Of a DNA stretch of 64,000 nt, positions 27,529 through 35,700 are shown piece by piece (positions within the stretch are counted from its first letter, which is position 1; every line of letters starts with the position of its first letter). This DNA comes from Sulfitobacter sabulilitoris. Lineage in GTDB: Bacteria > Pseudomonadota > Alphaproteobacteria > Rhodobacterales > Rhodobacteraceae. The notes beneath the pieces were generated by a model. It saw nothing but the letters and a program-made list of their open reading frames with translations. It was not told the DNA's origin and searched no databases. The position numbers were made by a program, and so were the translations under genes. Location: contig NZ_VANS01000001.1 of assembly GCF_005887615.1 (NCBI RefSeq), forward strand, positions 111,415-175,414. The letters are read 5' to 3'.

Positions 27529-28131
27529 TCAGCCAAGCGCCTGGAATTCGACCCGGCGATTGACGTCCGCACGGGGGTTCTCGGCATCATAGGGGAACCG
27601 CTCGCCTACGCCCTGCGCCTCCATCCGGTCGGCGGGGAATCCGCAATCGCTGGTCAGAAAGCGTTTCACTTCCTCGGCGCGCAGCCTGGACAGGCGTTCG
27701 TTGTATTCCGCCGATCCGGACGCGTCCGTATGGCCGAGGATGCGCACCATCTGCACATCGGCGGCTTTGAGCGCGCTGCACAGCGACACCAGCTTGGGTT
27801 TTTGATCGTCCCGCAGCGCGGCGGAGTCGAAATCGAACGATATGTTGACGTTGACCTGCTCTTCCTTGGGGATGGCGGTGGCCATCTCCTCGACTGCGGC
27901 GCTGGTCTGGGTGGTGGCGGTGGTTTCGGTGCCGGCACTGGCAGCGGCATTGGCGCCTGGCGTCGCGATCACCAGCCCGCGTGTCTTCTGCTTCTTGAAA
28001 TTCTGCGTCATCTCTTCGACGCTCTGGCCATCTGAGGTCTGCGCGATCCCGGGGCCTGCGACCATCGGTGACAGCACGACAGCCAGTGACAGAACGGCAA
28101 TGGCCGCCACGATCTTGGCGCGATGTGTCAT
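27529..28131 (-). CDS. OmpA-family protein linked to ppkA
   Basis: 200 residues with an N-terminal signal peptide (MTHRAKIVAAIAVLSLAVVL...), a Thr/Ala-rich stalk, and a C-terminal OmpA peptidoglycan-binding domain (about 95-200; VNISFDFDSAALRDDQ, RILGHTDASGSAEYNERLS, VNRRVEFQ). ATG at 28131 is chosen for the AAAGG nine bases upstream; a start eight codons earlier lacks one. It lies upstream of ppkA in the same orientation and could anchor the kinase's periplasmic sensor to the cell wall. Confidence 0.87.
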   Translation of the reverse strand: MTHRAKIVAAIAVLSLAVVLSPMVAGPGIAQTSDGQSVEEMTQNFKKQKTRGLVIATPGANAAASAGTETTATTQTSAAVEEMATAIPKEEQVNVNISFDFDSAALRDDQKPKLVSLCSALKAADVQMVRILGHTDASGSAEYNERLSRLRAEEVKRFLTSDCGFPADRMEAQGVGERFPYDAENPRADVNRRVEFQALG

Positions 28132-28334
28132 AGTAAATACCTTTATGAAAGTCAAAGTCCGTATGGCGAAATCCTACACCACATGTGCGGCAAATGTCAC
28201 TGTATTTCGCCCCGTTCCGGGGGCTGGCACCGCGGGGTGGCAATCGGTGGCATCTTGAGTTGACAGGCGTTTGCGGCTGGCCCACGTTTTCAGGGATATT
28301 CCCAAAACCGATTGATCGGGGTCCTGAAAGTCTC

Positions 28335-29192
28335 ATGCGTATCGTGCCCGTCATCCTCGTTGCCATCGGTCTTTTGACGATCCCGTTGATCTGGTTTGCG
28401 GCGCAATCGCTGATTGGTGAGCGCGACAGCTACGACCCGGGCGCGACCGGCGCCGCCATCGACAGCGGCGCGCGGATCGAAATCGAAGGGCTGCGCCAGC
28501 AGATCGAGGCCTTGCAGGGCCAGATCCAGGCCTTGCAGGAACAGATCCAGTCGCTTGCCACACGGCCGTCACCCGGGCCGCGGCAGGATGGCGGCGGCCT
28601 GCCGCTGGATCAGGGGTTCATCGCGGATGGCGAGAACGCAATTCTTGATGCCTATGCGCAGGTCGTCCTGATCGCCAACCGCCGCAAGGTGAATGCCGGC
28701 ATCACCGTCGGGGGGCCGCGATTTCTCGAGCAGTTTCTGGGCCGGCCCCGCGAAAACCTGAGCAATACCTGCGAAGCGATGACCAACCCAAAGCTGAAGG
28801 ATTTGCTGAAGGTCGCCGATGTGGGCCCCATCCGGGTGCAGATGCTGCAACCGGCCATCGACAGCCTGACCCGGGTGTTCGAAAAGGTGCGCGCCACCGA
28901 TCCCGATCTCTACGCCCGCATCAACACCGCCGGGTCGCTTTGCGTGCGCCAGATCCGCGGCACCGTGGGGCGCACGTCGACGCATTCGTTCGGGCTGGCG
29001 GTCGATCTGAACATCGACGGGCACCTGGACACCCTCGGCGACGGCAAGACGCAACTGGGCCTGACCATCCTGGCGGATTTCTTCCGCGAGGAAGGCTGGG
29101 TATGGGGTGCCGGGTTCACCCGCGAGGATTCGATGCATTTCGAGGTCTCCCAGCAGATGCTCGAGGAATGGCGCAGGCAAGGCATCCTCTAG
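28335..29192 (+). CDS. membrane-anchored M15-type D-Ala-D-Ala carboxypeptidase-like protein
   Basis: 285 residues. An N-terminal membrane helix (about 2-24) is followed by a coiled-coil segment of IEALQGQIQALQEQIQSL type (about 52-75) and a C-terminal M15 (VanY/L,D-like) peptidase domain. The HSFGLAVDLN motif supplies probable zinc ligands H217 and D224, and MHFEV supplies H268. The family hydrolyses peptidoglycan peptides. The ATG at 28335 is preferred; the longer reading upstream has no signal. It is directly beyond the T6SS, divergent from the ompA-ppkA pair. Confidence 0.78.
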   Translation: MRIVPVILVAIGLLTIPLIWFAAQSLIGERDSYDPGATGAAIDSGARIEIEGLRQQIEALQGQIQALQEQIQSLATRPSPGPRQDGGGLPLDQGFIADGENAILDAYAQVVLIANRRKVNAGITVGGPRFLEQFLGRPRENLSNTCEAMTNPKLKDLLKVADVGPIRVQMLQPAIDSLTRVFEKVRATDPDLYARINTAGSLCVRQIRGTVGRTSTHSFGLAVDLNIDGHLDTLGDGKTQLGLTILADFFREEGWVWGAGFTREDSMHFEVSQQMLEEWRRQGIL

Positions 29193-29201
29193 GTCCGATC
29201 C

Positions 29202-30059
29202 TCAGGGCGGCGGGGTGCGAGGCGTGCCGGCGGCGGCGTGTATCGTCCTGCCGCCGAGGCTGTCGCGGTAGGCGGTGATCTTGGCCTCGCCCGCGGTCAC
29301 GCCGACGATGACCAGCGGCGCATCGGGGCTGGCATCGGCAAGCGTCGACAGGGTGCGCAGCGAATGGCACCGATAGGTGTTGCACGGGCTGGCCCGCCAG
29401 CCGCGCGGCAGCACGCACCCCTGCGCCGATTGAAACACGCAGGCGTCCTTGACCGATGTCGCGGGGAGCGCGTCGGCGTAGCGGTCGATCATCTCTTGCG
29501 GGCCAAGATCGGGATGCGCCCGCGCCTGGGTCTGGATTTCCTTGACCGACAGGAACGCCTTGGCCTTGCCGCCCAACTGACAGCAGTGGCCCTGGCAGGT
29601 GGCGCAACCCAGGGCTTCGACGGGTTGTGGCCTGTTCAGATCCGGCGCCGCGACCTCGCGATCCTCGTCGTCTGACGGCGGCTCTGCCTGCAGGGCGTCA
29701 AAGGCGGCATGCACGACGCCGTCCAGATGGGTCAGGAACTCCGCGCGCCGCTCGTCGGGCAGCGGGCGCACGGGGGTGGTCTGAAACGGAACCGACGCCA
29801 TTCGCAGACTGTCGAGATCGGCGCCAAGGGTCCGCGCCGATTGCACGATCGCCTCGGGCCAGCCCCGAACGGCGGCGTCGATCCGGTCTTGACGTTCCGC
29901 CACCAGGGCAGCCTCGCGGGCGACGGCCGCGCGGACCGCGTGGCGCGACAGGCATGTCCGCGCGCCGCAATGGCCCGGATTGATCGACTGGTGAATGGTG
30001 ATCTGCGCCCCGCAGACGGGGCAGGCGGGTGGCGTCGTTCCATAGTGGGGCAACTGCAC
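29202..30059 (-). CDS. cysteine-rich hypothetical protein with two Cys clusters
   Basis: 285 residues, no signal peptide. The N-terminus has C13xxC16 and C31xxxxC36, a zinc-ribbon-like set. A second, unusual cluster (GCATCQGHCCQ at about 150-160, then CVFQSAQGCVLPRGWRASPC and YRCHS) resembles the metal-chelating YkgJ-type domain. A loop of Asp/Glu (EPPSDDEDRE) separates them. I cannot assign a function. It is convergent with the M15 gene with nine bases between. Confidence 0.7.
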   Translation of the reverse strand: MQLPHYGTTPPACPVCGAQITIHQSINPGHCGARTCLSRHAVRAAVAREAALVAERQDRIDAAVRGWPEAIVQSARTLGADLDSLRMASVPFQTTPVRPLPDERRAEFLTHLDGVVHAAFDALQAEPPSDDEDREVAAPDLNRPQPVEALGCATCQGHCCQLGGKAKAFLSVKEIQTQARAHPDLGPQEMIDRYADALPATSVKDACVFQSAQGCVLPRGWRASPCNTYRCHSLRTLSTLADASPDAPLVIVGVTAGEAKITAYRDSLGGRTIHAAAGTPRTPPP

Positions 30060-30221
30060 GGCAAGATGATCCTTGGCTGTTTCGGGGGCGCATGGTCCGC
30101 GCCAAAGGGGGCCTGCATCGGCCCGACGACACCGCGCCGGCGACGGCCCGCGCCACTGCGCGCGGCTGCGCAGGCGGGGTATGCCCCCCTCTGCGCGCCC
30201 CGCAGGCTGTGGCGGTCGACC

Positions 30222-30683
30222 CTAGGCGGACGGGGTGGCGTCGACGCGGGTGCCGCCGTTCATGTACGATACCTCAGAAATGATCAGATACCCGGCCTTG
30301 GACTGCTGCACGTACAGATGAAAGCACGGCGATCCGCTGGCGGGGCGGGCGTCAAAATGCAGCTTGAAGCCGCCGCTGTCCTGATCCTCGACCTGATGCG
30401 TTCCCTGATCGATCGTGATGGTTTCGGCGCTGCCGATCATGTCGTTGAGCAACCCCTTGATCGTGCCGTCCGCGGAATTGTACTTGGGCACGGCGCGCTG
30501 TACCGCGTTGCGCACCGCGGTCTCATCGAAAAAGGTCAGAAACAACGCGCCGTCCTGACGCTTTTGATTGTTCTTGATAATGTAGTCGCGGTTTTTGATT
30601 TTTTTGTTTGACGGATTGGGCGGCAGAACCGGCACCGGTGCAATCTTTGGTGCGGCCCAGCCCGGCGAGAAAGTCATTGTCAT
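30222..30683 (-). CDS. small hypothetical protein, unknown family
   Basis: 153 residues, no signal peptide or membrane helix. A Pro-rich N-terminus (PKIAPVPVLPPNPSNKKIKN) leads to a small alpha/beta domain. The ATG at 30683 is chosen because AAGGAG lies six bases upstream; sixteen more codons upstream are readable but have no site. The coding sequence is locally AT-rich (around 30570-30615), unlike its neighbours, which hints at transfer. It follows the caspase gene by 109 bases in the same direction and could be co-transcribed with it. Confidence 0.65.
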   Translation of the reverse strand: MTMTFSPGWAAPKIAPVPVLPPNPSNKKIKNRDYIIKNNQKRQDGALFLTFFDETAVRNAVQRAVPKYNSADGTIKGLLNDMIGSAETITIDQGTHQVEDQDSGGFKLHFDARPASGSPCFHLYVQQSKAGYLIISEVSYMNGGTRVDATPSA

Positions 30684-30792
30684 GGCAGGCTCCTTGAAAA
30701 GCGACGTACCCCGAAATTGAGTACCTGCCAAAGCCTAGGACCTGAGGCGCGGCCGTGGCAAGAGTTTTGGCTGCCGCCGTGGCTTGGACGCG

Positions 30793-32754
30793 CTATTGAA
30801 CCAGCACATCGTCGACGAACCCACCGTTTCGCCAGGTCTCCAGCGCGGCGGCGAAGCCCGGACCGGACAGCCCATCGACCGCGCTGGTGTAATAGCCCGC
30901 CGCGCCCAGCCTCGACTGGACCGCGGCAATCGTCTCGCGCGACCAGGTTGCGCCGGCTTCGGTCAGCTGTTGCACGATCTGTCCGCCATCCTCTGCCGCA
31001 CCCCGCAGCAGCAGGACCGCCGCGGCATCCGGATCGCGGGGCACGCCGCGCCCCTCGTCCAGCAGGATCGCCGCCGCCAGATACCCACGGGCCTCGCCGA
31101 TCCGGGTGGCCTGCCGGAAATACTCCAGCGCCTCGGCAGGGGTGCCGGCACTGCCATTCTGCGCCAGCACGCCGAGGTTGTAGGTCGCTATTGGCGATCC
31201 CTGATCGGCGGCGGATTTCAAGAGCGCGATCGCGCGCGGCTGGTCCCGCTCCAGCCCGACGCCCTCGAAGAGCGCCACCGCGAGGTTGATCATGCCATCC
31301 GCGCTGCCTGCTTGGGCCGCCTTTTCGTAAAGCCGAAGCGCCGCGAGCAGGTCGGGGGGCACACCCTGACCGGTTTCCGTGATCAGGCCCAGGCTGACCA
31401 TGGCGCGCAGGTCGCCGCGCGCGGCGGAATCGCGGTATAGCCTGATCGCCTGTTGCTGGTCGCCCGCCGCTGCCGTGGCGCGCGCCAGAAGGGCGGTGTA
31501 ATGCGGCAGGTTGGGGGACGCGGTGGCCGCCGACTGACAGGCCTGGATGGCCGCGATCGCATTTTGCGCGAGCTTTGCGAAAGCCACCCCCGCGGTCGAG
31601 GCCGTCGCGTCGCGCGGATGGGTCGCCAGCCGTTCGCACAGCCGGCCAGGATTGGCGTTGTCGGATGACGGCAAGGTCGCCAGCAACCGCCGCGCGTCGC
31701 CGGCGTACTGCCCCTCTGGATAGGTATCGAGGTAGAATTGCACCAGCGGGCGCATCCGGCTGCGGCGTGCAAGCTCCCACATGCGGTCGGCCTGTGACTG
31801 GTCCTGCGTCACGGCATACCCGCGCGACGCGCCTTGCCCCGGCGCCGGATCGCCCGTCACCGACGGATCGAGAAAGGCCATCACATCGCCCATATGCGCG
31901 CCGTTGGGATAGCGCTCGGCGTAAAGCTGCATCAGTTGCGGATCGCGCGCATTCACCGCGACCTGCCACAGGAGCGTTTCCGGCGACACGCTGGGCGGGC
32001 GCGGATCAAAGCGGAACTGCCGGGTGAGCGATGAATTCTCCCATGGAATCTGGCGGCCACCGGTGGCCGACAACACGTCCTTGCGCACTGAGATCATCAG
32101 GTCCGACACGTCCTGTCCGGGGGTGTAGATGTGGTTCAGCAGCGCCTCGGTGAAAAAGCTGTTCCGCCCCGCGCCGTCATAGGCCACGTTGTCGGGCTGC
32201 GTGGCAAAGGAGATCATGAAATCCGCCGCGTCACCGATCCGTGCCAGCCCCGCGCCGACGCGGGCCGCGCCTTGCTCCAGGGTGCCTTCGAAAGGATTGT
32301 TGCGGCAGGCATCGAGAAACACGAACTTGATGCCGGGTGCCGCCTCCATCTTGTCGAGGATCGATTGCAGCGGCACGGTCGCGCCGGTCACGTCGTCGAT
32401 GCTCGCGATCCGCGCGTCCGTCGGAACGAGGTAGTTGGCGGAATCCACCTGAAACCCGTGACCGGCGTAATAGAACAACGCGACATCGGCGGTCCGCGCC
32501 GCCTCGGCAAAGCGCTGCGTCAGCGCGGTCATTTCGTCGTGAACGAGGTCAAGGCCGAGGAAGACCTCGAATTCCAACCCCTCCAGCGCAACGGAAATGT
32601 CGTAGGCGTCGTTGCCCGGATTATCGAGCGGGGTCACCAGTTCGTAGTCGGAATTGCCGATGATCAGCGCGACGCGCCGCTCGGCCAGTGCGGCCCCCGG
32701 CGACAGGCTCCACGCGACCATGGCCGAAAAGACCACCAGCAGGGCCCAGCGCAT
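30793..32754 (-). CDS. exported caspase-like protease with Sel1 repeats
   Basis: 653 residues. A signal peptide (about 1-24, ending GAALAE) precedes a peptidase C14 (caspase p20) domain: RVALIIGNSDY, then the catalytic pair H99 in YYAGHGFQ and C150 in FLDACRNNPF. A linker with TPR-like segments leads to Sel1-like repeats (about 425-560; ALRLYEKAAQAGSADGMINLAVAL) and a C-terminal peptidoglycan-binding-like segment. Start has GGAGGAG just upstream. It lies 12 bases after the tpsA stop, so the two are almost certainly co-expressed, and both are exported. Confidence 0.9.
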   Translation of the reverse strand: MRWALLVVFSAMVAWSLSPGAALAERRVALIIGNSDYELVTPLDNPGNDAYDISVALEGLEFEVFLGLDLVHDEMTALTQRFAEAARTADVALFYYAGHGFQVDSANYLVPTDARIASIDDVTGATVPLQSILDKMEAAPGIKFVFLDACRNNPFEGTLEQGAARVGAGLARIGDAADFMISFATQPDNVAYDGAGRNSFFTEALLNHIYTPGQDVSDLMISVRKDVLSATGGRQIPWENSSLTRQFRFDPRPPSVSPETLLWQVAVNARDPQLMQLYAERYPNGAHMGDVMAFLDPSVTGDPAPGQGASRGYAVTQDQSQADRMWELARRSRMRPLVQFYLDTYPEGQYAGDARRLLATLPSSDNANPGRLCERLATHPRDATASTAGVAFAKLAQNAIAAIQACQSAATASPNLPHYTALLARATAAAGDQQQAIRLYRDSAARGDLRAMVSLGLITETGQGVPPDLLAALRLYEKAAQAGSADGMINLAVALFEGVGLERDQPRAIALLKSAADQGSPIATYNLGVLAQNGSAGTPAEALEYFRQATRIGEARGYLAAAILLDEGRGVPRDPDAAAVLLLRGAAEDGGQIVQQLTEAGATWSRETIAAVQSRLGAAGYYTSAVDGLSGPGFAAALETWRNGGFVDDVLVQ

Positions 32755-32766
32755 ACTCTCCTCCGG

Positions 32767-35700
32767 TTACAGTTCGACCGCTCTCACCAGTTCAGTATCC
32801 ACCGTATCGAAGACATTCACAATCCGCATCACGGTCTGCTGCTGCACGCGCGTCAACTCCGGATCGTCGGCCCGGATCAGCGTGATCGCCTTGCGGATCT
32901 CGGTCCGTGCCGTATCGATCGACGCCCGCGCCTCGGTCAGCGCATCGACCCGGATGGCGCGGCGCTCGGCGTCGGTGGTGGCGGTGGCCAGACGCGCTTG
33001 CGCCCGGGCCCCTGCGGCCGTGACCCCGCTGCGCGCGGTCCGGATGATCGCCGATACGTTCTCCATTCCGCTGGGCAGGTCGTTCACGATCTCATCCAGC
33101 GCGTTGGCGTAGGTATCGAGCGCTTCGGCCATGCAGGTCAGGTAGTTGCCGATGTCCGCGTCGGAAATTCCGCAGGATTTGATCGCGATTTCGGTATCGC
33201 CCGACAGGCTTTCGACGACGGCCAGCGTTTCCCTCGCCTTGTCCAGGCTTGCGCTGCCGCCCGATTGCGGCGCGGCATTGCTGGTCAGGGTTATGTTCAG
33301 GGCGTCCTTTGGATTGGGCAACGACGTCCCGAAGGGGGGCGGCGGCGTGCGTTCGGGGGGCGGGGGCGGTGCGGCCTCGCCGTTCGTGACGACGAACGTC
33401 CCGTCCACGTATGCGATGTCATAGTTGCCCAGCCCGGTTCCTTCGGCCTGGGCAATCGAAATCGCATAAGGGCTGTCCGCGGCGGGGGCGCTGTCGGCGG
33501 CGCCGTCGCTTGACAGAACGGCGGCATCGACGCTGTCGGCGTTCAGCAGCCCCTGCGTGGTGAATTCAGTCCCCGCAAAGCGGAACACGGTGCCTTCCGC
33601 CTTGCTCTGGTCGTTCGCGATCACCCGCAGCGACGCGGGTGTCACGCTCAGCGCGCCGGGCGCGATGGTCAGGGCATAGTTTTCCAGCCCGCTCCCGACC
33701 GCGCCGCTGCCGTCGATGGCATAGGGTGATCCGGACACCCCGGCCGCGCGGCCGGCGCCCGGGCTGGACAGGACCAGCGACGCGACGCTGTCGCCGTTGC
33801 GCAAGCCCGTGGTGGTGAACTCGGTGCCGTCAAACACCACCAGATCACCGTAGGTCTTGGTCCGGTCGTCGATCAGAACGCTCAGCGGCGCGGGGGTGAC
33901 GGTGAACGCGCCGGGCGCATAGGCGATGGTGTAGTTGCCAAGCCCGGTGCCCGTGGCGGCGCTCGCGCCGATGGGATAGGGGCTGCCGGCGACGGTCGCG
34001 TTTGCCGGTGCAGCATCCGAGGCAAGGCTGACACTGTCCACGCTGTCGGAATTCAGCAAGCCCATGGTGATGAATTCGGTGCCCTCGAACACGAAGGCGG
34101 TGCCGTATTGCTTGCTCTGGTCCTGCGCGGTGATGCTCAGTGGTGCCGGCGTGACCGTCAGGTCGCCGGGGGCAAAGCTGACGGTGTAATTCTCCAGCCC
34201 GTTGCCGACGGGAGCGCCGCCGTCGATGGCATAGGGCGATCCGCTGACCGGTGCGGTGCCGGGTGCGCCGATGCTGGTCAACGTCACCGACGACAGGCTG
34301 TCGGAATTGACCAGACCGGTGACGGTGAATTCGCTGCCATCAAAGACGACTGCATCGCCATATTGCTTGCTCCGGTCATCGATCAGAACGCTCAGCGGCG
34401 CGGGCGTTACGGTAAAGGCGCCGGGGACATAGGTGATGTCGTAGTTCCCCAACCCAGTGCCGGTGGCCGCGCCCGCATCGATGGAATAGGGGCTGCCTGT
34501 CACCGTCGCACCGGCGGGTGCCGCTTCGGAGGTCAGGCTGACGCTGTCGACGCTGTCGCCCACCACCAGCCCGGCGGTCGTGAATTCCGTGTCGGCAAAG
34601 CCGAACGTGGTGCCATATCGCTTGGTCTGGTCATCTGCCGTCACCGTCAGCGGGGCCGGGGTGATATCGACCAGGGCGCTCAGATCGACGATGCGGAAAT
34701 TCACGCCCTGCGTGCTTTGCAGGCTGGTCGTCTGGTAGGCAAAGCTCCGCAGGCCTGCGTCCGATCCATCGGCCAGCACGTCGTCGTTCAGCACGGCACG
34801 GTCCAGCGTGTCGTTGAGCGGACCAAAGCGGTAGTCGCCCACCCCGCCCGAGAAGGCGCCGGTGACGGGAAAGCCGGTCGCGGTGCCGTTGTAGACGAAC
34901 GTCGTGTCGTCGGGCCGTGCAAAGATCACGGATGCGGTCGAATAGTTGACCGGGTAGAACGTGCTGTCGCCCGGCGCCCAGACCAGGTCGAAATCCCAGC
35001 CGAGCGGTGCCGCCCGGTCGATGAAGCCCTGCGTGGTCTGGAAATCCCCCGACAACAGCGGAGTGCCGCCGTCGCTGGTGGCCTGGCCGCTGGTCTGCGT
35101 GTCCCAGAATGAATTGGACACGGTGCCGGTGATCTCTGGAATGACGTTGATCCCGACCAGCCCGCCCGCATCCGCCAGCGAACAACAGCCCGCCGCAAGT
35201 GTCACCGCGCCTGTCGAATAGGTCCTGTCGATGGTCCCGGCATTGCCGCCGACCAGCCCGCCGATATGCACGGTGGTGGCGCTGGTCGCCGTGACGGGCG
35301 TGGTGGCGAATGCGTCGGTGATGGTTCCGATGTTCTGTCCGACCAGCCCGCCCGCATAGACCTCGAGGCCCTGATCGAACGCCACGTCGCCATCGCTGTC
35401 GCTGCGGGTGATCGTGCCGTTCAGGTCGTTGAGGCCGACCAGGCCGCCGATCGAATAGCTGCTGCCGCCGCTGGGCTCGGTCGCGGGTTCGATCGTGACC
35501 GATAGGCCGGCAATCGCGTAGCTGTCGCTGATGCTGCCTGCATTCACTGCCGCCAGACCGCCCGCATCGCCTTCGTAGCTGATGACCAGGCCCTGCGCCG
35601 AAACGCCGGAAATCGTGCCCTCGTTGCGGCCGGCAACGATCCCCGCCCTCGGCCCCTCGACGATCGCGTCGGTCAGGCTCAGGTCTTGCACCACGCCCGT

